A stretch of DNA of 64,000 nt from Chitinophaga terrae (ex Kim and Jung 2007) (GCF_900107795.1 NZ_FNRL01000004.1:1-64000); one strand, 5' to 3'. Positions 33,443 to 42,757 are shown, counted from the first letter of the stretch. The notes: generated from the sequence alone by a model not told the origin. Numbers and translations are program-made.

Positions 33443-33598
33443 ATGAAAGGCCTGATTATCGACCAAGTTGAAAAATCACAAGAGTTGCACGGTATGGATT
33501 ATACAACGGACAAAATGGAAATCCTGTTCAGGGCAGTCTTCATTTTTTTAGTGTTTTGTGCATTGACCTCTATCTTTTTTCTTTCGATTTTTTATTAA
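33443..33598 (+). CDS. Small membrane protein (51 residues) ahead of the repeat array
   Basis: ATG 33443 to TAA 33596-33598 encodes MKGLIIDQVEKSQELHGMDY, then TTDKMEILFRAVFIFLVFCA, then LTSIFFLSIFY: a charged N-terminal half and one strong C-terminal membrane helix. The codon frame is clean and preceded by an A/T-rich region, but I know no family for it. It is the only plausible gene in the 1.5 kb between the YwqK-like and GH31 genes; the array starts 28 bp after its stop. Confidence 0.5.
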   Translation: MKGLIIDQVEKSQELHGMDYTTDKMEILFRAVFIFLVFCALTSIFFLSIFY

Positions 33599-33626
33599 TG
33601 CCATAAGTGTTTTTTGCACTGAAAAG

Positions 33627-34490
33627 TGTGAACGCTGTTGTTGCGCCAGGTAGCAGGATTGCAGCGTTTTTGTTTGGTAAAACCCAGGGAGCGGGAGATA
33701 ACAGGAGGGCTTGAAGACTTGCCATTGCTTTTCACCTTTTAAAACATGGATAATAAAAATGCGATTCCGCTGTTTAGCGGGGATGTAGCGTTTTGTTTAA
33801 TAAAACCCAGGAGAGCGAGGGATACAGGAGGGATCGGCAAACGCTTTCCATTGCTTTTCACCTTTAAAACATGGAGAATAGAAATGCGATTCCGCTGTTA
33901 GCGGGGTTGCAGCGCTTTGTTTAATAAAATCCAGGAGAGCGATGGACACAGGAGGGATCGCAGAAGCTTTCCATTGCTTTTCACCTTTTTAAAACATGGA
34001 TAATAAAAATGCGATTCCGGGAAAGCGATGGACACAGGAGGAATCGCAAAAGCTTGCCATTGCTTTCAGCTTTCTAAAAAACATTGAAAGGAAGAATGCC
34101 GTTCCGCTATTGTAGCGGGAGAGGGGATTTTGTTTTGATAAAATCCTGGAGAGGGCAATACAGGAGCATACGAAAACTCGCTACGCTTTTCACCTTTCAA
34201 AAGGTAAAAAGTATGAAGGCCGTTCTGCTTGATTAATAAAATCCTGGAGCGGGCGATACAGGTACATGCGAAAACTTGTCCCGCTTTTTACCTTTTAAAC
34301 GATAGTAAATATAAATGCCGTTCCGCTATTTTAGCGGGAATGCCGGGATTTTGTTTGATGTGATCCCCGCAGCCTATCTTTAATGAACAATAACGGGCAG
34401 CTGCAATACGAGGCTTGCCGCTGTTTTCTTTTTAGTAAGCGTTAAGTGCGGATGTTGCTTCGTTGTTTAGCAAGGTTGCGGCTACTATCT
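33627..34490. repeat. Degenerate tandem repeat array, ~123 bp unit, about seven copies
   Basis: Units begin at 33678, 33801, 33925, about 34020, 34139 and 34237, with a partial 3' half at 33627-33677 and a decayed one at about 34350-34490. The first two units are 123 and 124 bp and nearly identical; later ones diverge and have lost pieces. A unit comprises TAAAAYCCAGGAGAGCG, then ACAGGAGG, then CCATTGCTTTTCACCTTT, then AAAACATGGATAATA, then TTCCGCTGTTTAGCGGG (a hairpin), and ends GCAGCGTTTTGTTTAA. The reading frames are broken by stops and length changes, so it is not coding. Purpose unknown. Confidence 0.85.
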
Positions 34491-34536
34491 TACCTTACAG
34501 AATTTTTTTAAAAACTACTATATTGACTATTTGCTT

Positions 34537-34578
34537 AAACAATTTAGCCTCTACTCAGTAGAGGCTAAATTGTTTTTG
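34537..34578. terminator. Very strong symmetric hairpin closing the repeat region
   Basis: Left arm 34537-34555 (starts AAACAATTTAG) is the exact reverse complement of 34557-34575, 19 bp, and is flanked by A and T runs on both sides. It can terminate transcripts from the left (small gene plus array) and possibly the leftward GH31 transcript. Confidence 0.85.
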
Positions 34579-34810
34579 TAAGCTGAAGTGCTTTATGGCC
34601 AAGGTTTTCAGCCGATCAGTTATTTATCTCTAAGAAAAAAACTCTTAATTCAATGTTAAGGGTTTGTTCATTTTGTTCATTCTGCAAAAACAAGCCCAGC
34701 GCATTTTGTACAGTCCATTTCTCCTGCTATTTTTGAATTCTAAAGTTGGCATAGGTTATGAAACCGGCGCGAGATATCTATCTGTAGTGCCTTTTCTTTT
34801 TCTCCTACAA

Positions 34811-37207
34811 CTAACTCTTTACTATCTGGATCAATTCAAAATTTCTTGGAACAACAAAACTGATAGTCCCGTCTGCAGCCGGTTTACCCAATGGCGTGGA
34901 TTTTCCATCTATTAACAGGGTAGTGGCAGCAAACGGCAAACCATGCAACACGATCCTGTAATTGCTGTAAGCAGTTTCATAATTAATAAAACATTGCTTC
35001 TTCAAATAGAACTGTTGTTTATCTGACCGTTGTTTGAACCGGATAATATTGTACTGACCATTTTTGTAGCCGTAATGATCGCCGGCATCTTCATAGAGGA
35101 TGCTCCGCACCACATCTTCTCCATAATACACATGCAACAGCATTTCTGTGATCGCCACCTGCTGCGTATACTGCATTTCCGGGTACTGTGGCAATACCGC
35201 TCCCGCCTTAACGAACAACGGCATTTCATCCAGCGGCGTTTTAACGGTTACTTCCTGCTTACCCGTTACCAGGTTGTCGCCCCAGAAGTAATACCATTTA
35301 CCGGCAGGCAGGTAAACCTTTTTCTCGGTCATCCCTTTTTCACTGACATGGCTGATCAGCAAATTATCTCCAAACATAAACTCATGAGTAAGATTATGAG
35401 TGGCTTCATCGTCTTGCGCCACAAAAGCCAACGGACGCAACATAGGCGTACCATAGGTAGCATATTGCCAGAAAGTACTGTATGAATACGGGATCAGCTG
35501 GTAACGCAGGTTAATGAACTTGGTCACCACTTTTTCGTACTCCGGCCCGAAACTCCATGGTTCCTGGTTAAAGCCTGTTTCGTTGCTGGCGCTGTGCGTA
35601 CGCATTAAAGGATGGAACACAGCCAGTTGTATCCAACGGGTGAACAGTTCTCCGTCCGGTTCTCCTATAAAGCCGCCAATATCGCTGCCCGTGAAAGAGA
35701 TGCCCGATACTGATAAACGCTGACATTGTACACTGGCTAACCATAAATGTTCCCAGCTGGAAACGTTATCGCCTGTCCAGACAGATGACCAGCGTTGAGC
35801 CCCTGAATAGCAGGAACGGGTGATGAGGAACGAACGGTGCGGCATCAGGTATTTTTTCATACCTGCGGCTGTCGCCTTACTCATCAGGTGCCCGTAAATA
35901 TTATGCGCTTTTCGATGGCTTACTTCTTCTCCATCGTAATCATGTCTTACATCTTCAGGGAAAGTACCCATCTCAAAAACCGCCGGTTCGTTCATATCGT
36001 TCCACACGCCGCGTACCCCGATCTCAGCGAGGCTTTTGAACAAACTGCTCCACCAGTCCCTTACTACCGGGTTGGTGAAATCAGGGAATACGCATTTGCC
36101 CGGCCAGACATCTCCCTCCATTAACGCACCATCGGCGCGTTTACAGAAATAGTTGTTTTTCAGTCCTTCCTGGTAAACGGCATATTCAGGATCCACTTTA
36201 ATACCCGGGTCAATGATCACCACTACTTTGAAGCCATCGGCTGCCAGGTCGCGGATCAATCCTGCCGGATCAGGGAACCATTCCTTGTTCCAGGTAAAGC
36301 ACCTGAAACCATCCATATAGTCAATGTCGAGATAGATCACATCGCAAGGGATCTTGCGCTTCCTGAATTCTTTCGCAATTTCCCTTACCCTCGAATCAGG
36401 GTAATAGCTCCACCGGCATTGGTGATAACCCAGCGCCCACAATGGGGGCAGTTCCGGGGTACCGGTGATGGTTGTATAGGCGCGGGCTACATCCAGTAAC
36501 TCCGGTCCGTAAATAAAATAGTAATTCATTTCTCCGCCCCGGGCCCAGAAGCTGCAAACATCTGCCCTCTCTTTCCCAAAATCGAAAATGGTGCGGAAAG
36601 TATTGTCGAAGAAGATCCCGTAGCCTTTGCCGTGATGTAACCCGTAATAAAACGGGATGTTCCTGTACAAAGGATCTGTATCTTTCTGAAAACCATAGGC
36701 GTCTGTTCCATAGTTTTCCAGGCGTTTGCCTCTCAGGTTTAATTCCGTAGGCTTGTCGCCCAACCCGTAGAAGCGTTCCCCTTCCTGGATCAACTTACTG
36801 CAATACTGTATTTTGCCGCCCTTCAGTAAATAATGCTGCCAGTGATAACCCATTTCATCCTGGTTGATCACATGTCCTTCTGTATCAGTGATGGTCAACC
36901 GGAGATTATCCCGGGCAATAAAAACTTTCAGTGCATCTGTATAGATCTCAAATGTTTCTTCCCATTCCTTGATTCCGAATGAGATAGGCGATTCTTCCAG
37001 GGTGTCGCTGGTGGCATAAGAAAAATCACGTTGAAAGGTGCCTTCTGCGGCATATCTGAACCGGATAATTTTGTCAGCTATAACCCTTACTTCCAGCGTC
37101 GTTTCAGAGGTATAAAAACTAAAATAATTGCCTTCCTTCTTCCATTCCCGGATCCCGTCCGGGTAATGTTTGACTCCATATTTACTTGACGAGGTTTCAA
37201 CTTGCAT
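34811..37207 (-). CDS. Alpha-glucosidase, GH31 family
   Basis: 798-residue glycoside hydrolase. N-terminal beta-sandwich (about 20-240), then a GH31 barrel: nucleophile Asp404 in GVWNDMNEPAVFE, and acid/base Asp in WTGDNVSSWEHL about 90 residues on. Substrate loop GSDIGGF follows. C-terminal beta domains complete it. No signal peptide is evident, suggesting a cytoplasmic enzyme acting on maltooligosaccharides. Transcribed alone; its neighbours are unrelated. Related function to glgB but on the opposite strand. Confidence 0.93.
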   Translation of the reverse strand: MQVETSSSKYGVKHYPDGIREWKKEGNYFSFYTSETTLEVRVIADKIIRFRYAAEGTFQRDFSYATSDTLEESPISFGIKEWEETFEIYTDALKVFIARDNLRLTITDTEGHVINQDEMGYHWQHYLLKGGKIQYCSKLIQEGERFYGLGDKPTELNLRGKRLENYGTDAYGFQKDTDPLYRNIPFYYGLHHGKGYGIFFDNTFRTIFDFGKERADVCSFWARGGEMNYYFIYGPELLDVARAYTTITGTPELPPLWALGYHQCRWSYYPDSRVREIAKEFRKRKIPCDVIYLDIDYMDGFRCFTWNKEWFPDPAGLIRDLAADGFKVVVIIDPGIKVDPEYAVYQEGLKNNYFCKRADGALMEGDVWPGKCVFPDFTNPVVRDWWSSLFKSLAEIGVRGVWNDMNEPAVFEMGTFPEDVRHDYDGEEVSHRKAHNIYGHLMSKATAAGMKKYLMPHRSFLITRSCYSGAQRWSSVWTGDNVSSWEHLWLASVQCQRLSVSGISFTGSDIGGFIGEPDGELFTRWIQLAVFHPLMRTHSASNETGFNQEPWSFGPEYEKVVTKFINLRYQLIPYSYSTFWQYATYGTPMLRPLAFVAQDDEATHNLTHEFMFGDNLLISHVSEKGMTEKKVYLPAGKWYYFWGDNLVTGKQEVTVKTPLDEMPLFVKAGAVLPQYPEMQYTQQVAITEMLLHVYYGEDVVRSILYEDAGDHYGYKNGQYNIIRFKQRSDKQQFYLKKQCFINYETAYSNYRIVLHGLPFAATTLLIDGKSTPLGKPAADGTISFVVPRNFELIQIVKS

Positions 37208-37411
37208 AATCTCTATTTCTAAACCAGGTAATTAACAACCATGGTCTTAAATTACATAAAAAATTACAGTAGTGCGTTCATTTCGTTTGGCGCAGTTATT
37301 CCTGCGTTCACGATCTAAATCGTTTTACTCGCAAAAAATAATACCATTTGAATGATTAACTTATTAACTTCATAGTAATAAATTATACTTTTTGCTTTAA
37401 CCTATTTACAT

Positions 37412-37440
37412 GGTGCGCCTTTCCAGGAGCACCTTTTTTT
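37412..37440 (+). terminator. Hairpin with T-run facing right, between two leftward genes
   Basis: GGTGC-GCCT pairs with AGGA-GCACC, followed by eight T residues. The T-run is on the plus strand, so it would stop rightward transcription although both neighbouring genes run left. The run ends at the stop codon of the upstream gene. Confidence 0.65.
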
Positions 37441-38525
37441 TAATAGGTTGATTGCGTGAGCCTTGCAATCTTCGTACCGATCAGGTAAACCGCTTTCCCT
37501 GTTGGATCTGCAGCTACAGCATTGAATCCTTCCCCGATCCGTTTCCAGTTCTTTCCTCCATCTTCCGATATATCGGTTCCCGTTGTTCCGGTCGCAATCA
37601 CCAAACTATCCGTTATAAATGCAACACAGGACCTGTAACCTCCCGGCGAAGTTACCGGTTGTTGCCAGCTTTTACCTCCATCGTAGGTTAAAAAACAGTT
37701 ACCCTGCTGCTGCATAGGTTGCTGGTAATCCCCGCCTACGACAATTCCCCTGCCGGCTGTCCGGAACGCTACAGAAAAAGCGCCGGTAGTATTTTGGCCC
37801 TGGATCACAGGTAACGTATAGGCTTTCCAGTTATCTTCCTTCTTCCAGAAACGAGCCACAGTACCACCTGTTACGAAAGCCGGCTGCCTGCCGGGCAATA
37901 CAACCAGGCTGGTTCCGCTCGCTGCAAATATAGCCTCTCCGTTTGCCGCCACAGGCAGCTCAGTACTTTTTACTTTGCTCCAAGTTACGCCTTTATTTTG
38001 TGTCGTGATGACACTAAACTTATTTTCTATCGGATCGCCGATCGCTATTCCTTTGTTCGCATCCAAAAACTGAAGCCCATCAAAGAAAATAGCGGCGCTG
38101 GTATCTTCATATACTTTTTTCCATTCCTTTCCTCCGTTGACTGTCCTGTACACATAAGCCGGAGATCCGGCGTTGATCACAATGGCCTCCTCGCTGCTGA
38201 AAGCATACAACGACCGCCAGTCGCAGTTCTTACAGTCTCCCACCTGGCTCCATTCCCAGGTTTTTCCTCCATCCAGGCTCCTGCCTGCCTGTCCCTCAGT
38301 TCCACTTGCCCATAATACTTTTGCACTCACCACCGAAATTCCTCTCAGGCTTTTTGATGGCGGCTGGTGTATGACCTCTATATGATGATCCTGTGCAGTA
38401 CCGGGAAGATGCATAAGCAACTGGAAGATCAGCAAGAGAGCGGCGGCGCCCCGGTTTCCCGTCAAAGCAGGCCATGGTAGCAGGGTTGAAAGGTTTAGTT
38501 GGCAATACTTCTTCCAATATATCAT
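37440..38525 (-). CDS. Ycf48-like / BNR-repeat exported beta-propeller protein
   Basis: 361 residues with a signal peptide (hydrophobic about 27-42, ending near PGTAQ). The mature part is a six- or seven-bladed propeller with BNR/sialidase-like 'S-x-D-x-G-x-x-W' repeats: SLDGGKTWEW, TQNKGVTWSK, TYDGGKSWQQ and SEDGGKNWKR. This is the pattern of photosystem II assembly factor-like (Ycf48) or 'oxidoreductase' proteins of Bacteroidetes; the catalytic residues of a sialidase are not evident. Role unknown. Divergent from the sensor kinase gene by 109 bp. Confidence 0.8.
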   Translation of the reverse strand: MIYWKKYCQLNLSTLLPWPALTGNRGAAALLLIFQLLMHLPGTAQDHHIEVIHQPPSKSLRGISVVSAKVLWASGTEGQAGRSLDGGKTWEWSQVGDCKNCDWRSLYAFSSEEAIVINAGSPAYVYRTVNGGKEWKKVYEDTSAAIFFDGLQFLDANKGIAIGDPIENKFSVITTQNKGVTWSKVKSTELPVAANGEAIFAASGTSLVVLPGRQPAFVTGGTVARFWKKEDNWKAYTLPVIQGQNTTGAFSVAFRTAGRGIVVGGDYQQPMQQQGNCFLTYDGGKSWQQPVTSPGGYRSCVAFITDSLVIATGTTGTDISEDGGKNWKRIGEGFNAVAADPTGKAVYLIGTKIARLTQSTY

Positions 38526-38588
38526 TTATATTCAATTTGTTGAAAGCAAGAAAATTACAAAATTGCTACAAAGTGTGAGCTAGATTTA

Positions 38589-38596
38589 TATATTTG
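38589..38596 (+). promoter_or_regulatory. -7 box (TATATTTG) upstream of the sensor kinase
   Basis: TATATTTG matches TAnnTTTG exactly, 39 bp before the GTG start. The nearest upstream TTG is 23 bp away, longer than ideal. Confidence 0.45.
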
Positions 38597-38634
38597 CAAG
38601 ATTACCAAGACCTGCGTTTAATTACTAAATCATA

Positions 38635-41600
38635 GTGTGTCAACTGTCTAAATTTGTTCTGTTTTTCCTGTGCTGCTATTGGAGTTTGATCTCCGGACCT
38701 GCATCCGCCCAGGAAAAACCTTATATTTTTGATAGCTACAGCGTAAACGAAGGGCTTTCCCAAAGTACGGTGTTTGACATCATGCGTGATGATCAGGGGT
38801 TTATGTGGATCGCCACCCGCGATGGCGTGAACCGTTTCGATGGTTATACTTTTAACGAATACCGGTACAAACCCAGCTCTCTTTTTAAAGCCGGTGAAGG
38901 AATGGGAGAACTGGTTCCCAGGGGCAGCACCGGCGACCGTGCCGTTATCAACCGTTTTGATCTCAAAGGCTATAAAGGTTTTCTCTTTTACAAAGATGCC
39001 AGGCATCAATTATTACTGACCCACAACAACGGCATCAGCCTGTATAATAAATACCGCAACAGTTTCCAGACCCTGTTGGAAGATACTTCCAACGTAGACG
39101 CCCTGGAAAGGGATAATAATGTAAAATATTCGATCCTGGGAGAAGACGCTGCTGCCGGCGCCCTCTGGGTCTGGCGGCCAGCCAAAGGTTTATATGTGCT
39201 GGACGACAGCACTTACGCCATCAGGCGCATCATTCTCTACCCCCAGCAATTCTATAAGTCCAGGTCTCTTCCTACACAGGTGGTAAAAGATGCCGGTAAC
39301 ATCTGGATGAACGGGGGAGACGGAGAACTTTTCTCTTTGAATACCAGGAGTTTAAAACTATCCACCTATTGCATCCCGGGTATCAACTCAAAATCCCTGC
39401 TTCGCAACCTGAACAAAGATTCCCTGATCATTATCAGTACAGGGCACATTATCATCTTCAACAAACAACGGAACAGGTATACGGATCTTGCAGTGACAGC
39501 CGTCAACGAACGGGGAGAGCCCTTTGAACCTGCAGCAACAGAGCTGGACCAATACGGCAATGTATGGATAGGCGGGTCAGACGGTATTTTGATCTACAGC
39601 ATCGCCAGGAATGAAGTGATCCGCCATATCACCAGTTTTAATACGTTCGAAACCAGGTCGTCCAACAACGTCATCTGCCTGTACCGCGATAGTTCCGACA
39701 ACATGTGGGTAGGCACCGATGGCGACGGATTGAAAAAATATAGTCCGCATAAAAAAGTATTCAACCTGTACCGCTCTCCGTATATCACCCATAACATGGT
39801 GCAGGCGGTATACAAGCACGACGATGGCAAATTATATGTAGGCCTGATGCGTGACGGGTTGAATATCTATGAAGAAGGAGGAAGATTTTTGGAGCGGATA
39901 TCCAATGAGTTATATCCAGGTAAATTTCCCGGCAACGACCTGGGAGCAATTTGCAGGGAAAGTGCTGATTACCTCTGGCTGCATTTCACCGGAATGCATA
40001 TCGGCTTATTCAACGTGCAAACAAAAGCCTTCCAGGACCTGACAGGCAAGGTAACAGCATTGGGATTGCCTTACCAGCGGGCTCCTTTTCCTTTCCTGTT
40101 CAAGCGTACGAACGGGGAATTATATTTCAACTACGGTGGTTATTTGTTACGGTTTGAAGGAACGGAGAACGGGTATGATGTAAAGATCGTACACAACTTC
40201 GGGGAGGAGTTGCTGACCTGTTATTTCGAAGATTTCCTGGGTAACCAGTACGTGGGTACGAAATCGGCCCTCTATGTAAAGAATTCCTATGATCCGCGCT
40301 GGAAACTGATCACCCTGCCGCCAGGCACTTCTGTAAAATCTATCAACAAAAATGCGCATAAGGATCTGCTGGTAGCTACAAATAAAGGCCTGTTCGTTAT
40401 AGACGGGGCCAATCATATCAAGCAGCATTATAACAGTTACGACTATCCCAAGCTGATCAATGACTATATGTATGGGGTGTTGCTGGATGATAAAGATAAA
40501 ATTTGGGTCAGCCACAATAAGGGGATATCACAGATCAACCCGTTAACAGGAGAGATCACTACCTATAACTATGAAGACGGGCTACAATCGAACGAATTTA
40601 ACACGGGGGCATATCACAAATCCATTGACGGTGAATTGTTTTTCGGCGGGATCAGGGGAGTGAATGGTTTTTATCCGAAAAATTTCAAAGAGAATTTATC
40701 CAATTCGAAAGTGGTGATCAGGCGGATGGAAGTATTGGATAAACCTTATGAGTCGGATACTGCAATTTCGTTGCTGAAGAAAATAGAATTGCCTTATAAT
40801 CAGAACACTATAGCGATCGAATTTGTGCCGCTGGAATATACTAATCCTTTGAAGAACAAGGTGCAGTACAAACTGGAAGGAGCGGACGAGGATTGGGTGC
40901 AGGCGGGCGCTTTCAGGATGGCGAGGTACACTAACCTGCATCCGGGAAGTTATACTTTTAAGGTGAGAGGTTCCAACAACGATAATATCTGGAGCGCCGA
41001 AGCCACCACGTTAGAGATCGTGATAAAGATCCCTTTCTGGCAATCGTTGTGGTTCAGGTTTTTGCTTTTATTATTGCTGCTGGGCATAGCATATTATTTT
41101 TCAACATTGTATCTTGATTATAAGATCCGGCACGAAAAACTGAAGCTGGAAAAAGAGCAGGCTGTGGACCAGGAGAGAGCAAGGATCTCCAGCGATATGC
41201 ACGATGATCTCGGATCAGGATTATCGACCATCCGGTTGTTGAGCGAGGTAGCGAAGAGAAAGATCAAAGATCCTTCACAGATCCGTGAAATTGAACGTAT
41301 TTCAGAAACGGCAGGGGAGATGGTAGACAAAATGAGTGAGATCATCTGGGCGATGAGTTCGGCGAACGACAGTTTAGCCAACCTGATCGCCTATATGAGA
41401 AGTTTTGCAGCCGAATTCCTGGAACATGCGCATATCTCGCACCAGTTCTACATCCCGGAAACAATTCCGAATATTAAACTGAGCGGAGGAACAAGGAGAA
41501 ATATTTACCTGGCTGTGAAGGAATCGCTTCACAATGTGGTTAAACATGCCAAAGCCACAGAGGTGATCGTGGAAGTGAAAGTGCATAAAAATATGACAAT

Positions 41601-41760
41601 CATGATCAAAGACAATGGTAAGGGATTTGATCAGGAGAAGGTGAGGTTATTTGGTAACGGTTTGAAAAATATACAGAAACGAATGATGTCGGTGGGCGGA
41701 AATGCTGATATAACGTCTAACAACGGTACAATAGTTTTTCTCGATATCCCATTAAATTGA
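38635..41760 (+). CDS. Sensor histidine kinase with periplasmic two-component propeller
   Basis: 1041 residues from GTG 38635 (no ATG precedes the signal). Signal peptide about 1-25, then a large periplasmic sensor: reg_prop propeller repeats (about 30-700; repeated 'W-I-x-T-x-x-G-x-x-x-F/Y') and a Y_Y_Y domain (about 705-800). One membrane helix (about 800-825), then HisKA_3 with phospho-acceptor His856 in SSDMHDDLGSG, and a HATPase_c domain with DNGKGFD and GNGLKNIQKR. Unlike hybrid-type relatives it has no receiver or AraC domain of its own; the response regulator is encoded separately, 86 bp downstream. Confidence 0.92.
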   Translation: MCQLSKFVLFFLCCYWSLISGPASAQEKPYIFDSYSVNEGLSQSTVFDIMRDDQGFMWIATRDGVNRFDGYTFNEYRYKPSSLFKAGEGMGELVPRGSTGDRAVINRFDLKGYKGFLFYKDARHQLLLTHNNGISLYNKYRNSFQTLLEDTSNVDALERDNNVKYSILGEDAAAGALWVWRPAKGLYVLDDSTYAIRRIILYPQQFYKSRSLPTQVVKDAGNIWMNGGDGELFSLNTRSLKLSTYCIPGINSKSLLRNLNKDSLIIISTGHIIIFNKQRNRYTDLAVTAVNERGEPFEPAATELDQYGNVWIGGSDGILIYSIARNEVIRHITSFNTFETRSSNNVICLYRDSSDNMWVGTDGDGLKKYSPHKKVFNLYRSPYITHNMVQAVYKHDDGKLYVGLMRDGLNIYEEGGRFLERISNELYPGKFPGNDLGAICRESADYLWLHFTGMHIGLFNVQTKAFQDLTGKVTALGLPYQRAPFPFLFKRTNGELYFNYGGYLLRFEGTENGYDVKIVHNFGEELLTCYFEDFLGNQYVGTKSALYVKNSYDPRWKLITLPPGTSVKSINKNAHKDLLVATNKGLFVIDGANHIKQHYNSYDYPKLINDYMYGVLLDDKDKIWVSHNKGISQINPLTGEITTYNYEDGLQSNEFNTGAYHKSIDGELFFGGIRGVNGFYPKNFKENLSNSKVVIRRMEVLDKPYESDTAISLLKKIELPYNQNTIAIEFVPLEYTNPLKNKVQYKLEGADEDWVQAGAFRMARYTNLHPGSYTFKVRGSNNDNIWSAEATTLEIVIKIPFWQSLWFRFLLLLLLLGIAYYFSTLYLDYKIRHEKLKLEKEQAVDQERARISSDMHDDLGSGLSTIRLLSEVAKRKIKDPSQIREIERISETAGEMVDKMSEIIWAMSSANDSLANLIAYMRSFAAEFLEHAHISHQFYIPETIPNIKLSGGTRRNIYLAVKESLHNVVKHAKATEVIVEVKVHKNMTIMIKDNGKGFDQEKVRLFGNGLKNIQKRMMSVGGNADITSNNGTIVFLDIPLN

Positions 41761-41762
41761 CA

Positions 41763-41770
41763 TACATTTG
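41763..41770 (+). promoter_or_regulatory. -7-like box (TACATTTG) before the response regulator
   Basis: TACATTTG matches TAnnTTTG and lies right after the kinase stop. No -33 partner is evident, so an internal promoter for the regulator is only possible. Confidence 0.35.
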
Positions 41771-41845
41771 TCTGATGTAACATCTAAGTGTTATAATTCC
41801 TTTAAAGACATGACGGTATACTCTAAGAAAAAGTCCCAGGATCAC

Positions 41846-42478
41846 ATGGATACAATCACAATAGCGATTGTGGAAGACAATCATGACATCCGTACAGCAA
41901 TGGAATTGCTGATCAATGGTTCGGATGGTTATGCTTGCGTTGGGACTTTTAACAATGCGGAAACCGCCGTGGAGCAAATCCCTCAATTGATGCCTAACGT
42001 GGTGCTGATGGATTTTAATTTGCCAGGCGGGATGAATGGGATTGAATGTATAGCCCAACTGAAAAGAGAACATCCGGATATGCAGTTTATGATGCTGACG
42101 GTGTATGAAGATGACGACAAAATCTTCATGGCATTGGAAGCAGGAGCAAGCGGGTATATCTTAAAGAAAACATCACCGGGTGAATTGCTGGAAGCGATCC
42201 GCGACCTCTACGACGGAGGTTCGCCGATGAGCTCCCAGATTGCCAGGAGAGTAGTGGCGTTCTTCCAGAAACAGGCAAAACCCAATCCTGCTTTAGAAGC
42301 ATTGACAGCCAGGGAAAAAGAAATATTAGATCAATTGTCTAAAGGCTATCTCTATAAAGAAATTGCAAGCAACCTCTTTATCAGTATAGAAACAGTGAGG
42401 CGGCACGTTCATAACATCTACGAAAAACTGCACGTACGCAGCAGAACAGACGCTGTTAATAAATACTACAACCGATAA
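41846..42478 (+). CDS. Response regulator, NarL/LuxR type
   Basis: 210 residues from ATG 41846 (MDTITIAIVEDNHDIRTAME); other starts further up (ATG 41810, TTG 41768) add unconserved residues. Receiver domain about 4-122 with acidic pocket E10-D11, phospho-acceptor Asp56 in VLMDFNLPGG and Lys108 in ILKKTSP. LuxR-type HTH about 145-205 (LTAREKEILDQLSKG, IETVRRHVHNIYEKL). It is the cognate partner of the kinase just upstream. Confidence 0.9.
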   Translation: MDTITIAIVEDNHDIRTAMELLINGSDGYACVGTFNNAETAVEQIPQLMPNVVLMDFNLPGGMNGIECIAQLKREHPDMQFMMLTVYEDDDKIFMALEAGASGYILKKTSPGELLEAIRDLYDGGSPMSSQIARRVVAFFQKQAKPNPALEALTAREKEILDQLSKGYLYKEIASNLFISIETVRRHVHNIYEKLHVRSRTDAVNKYYNR

Positions 42479-42492
42479 AAATAAATAATGAT

Positions 42493-42556
42493 AAGGGATT
42501 CCGGGATTCCAGGAATTTTCAATTTGCTTGAAAATTCCTGGCCATAGGGATCCCTA
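42493..42556 (+). terminator. Hairpin after the two-component system
   Basis: CCAGGAATTTTCAA (42509-42522) pairs exactly with TTGAAAATTCCTGG (42528-42541); an outer GGGATTCC/GGATCCC pair extends it. There is no T-run directly after the stem, so it may block or process rather than terminate. Confidence 0.5.
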
Positions 42557-42646
42557 AGCTTTTTTAGGCTTCACTATCAAGTGCACAGTTAATACAATAG
42601 CGGCGATCAATAGGCATGTAAGCCTGAACAATATACCGGTTTTCAT
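42554..42646 (-). CDS. Small single-helix membrane peptide (30 residues)
   Basis: ATG 42646 to TAG 42554: MKTGILFRLTCLLIAAIVLT, then VHLIVKPKKA. One hydrophobic helix with a basic tail. Both this and the next small gene are preceded by the identical TCCTTATGAAAA context, which argues for real related genes. No family known. Confidence 0.4.
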   Translation of the reverse strand: MKTGILFRLTCLLIAAIVLTVHLIVKPKKA

Positions 42647-42757
42647 AAGGATTGGTGTTTTCGGTTAATAGCTAAAATAATTCACTATCGAACATACCAC
42701 AGCCCTGATGGTTAATTACCAGTCTATAGATCTTGATATTAAATAAAAAGAAAGCGA

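Noticed and set aside
33746-33901. 51-codon frame inside the repeat array starting MDNKNAIPLFSG
   Set aside because: It crosses two repeat units, and the next copies carry stops or frameshifts at the same place, so the reading frame is not maintained.
33627-34490. CRISPR array
   Set aside because: Units are ~123 bp with no constant short repeat and no unique spacers; there are no cas genes.
34664-34915. 83-codon frame overlapping the 3' end of the GH31 gene
   Set aside because: It lies partly antisense to a conserved coding end and has no supporting features.
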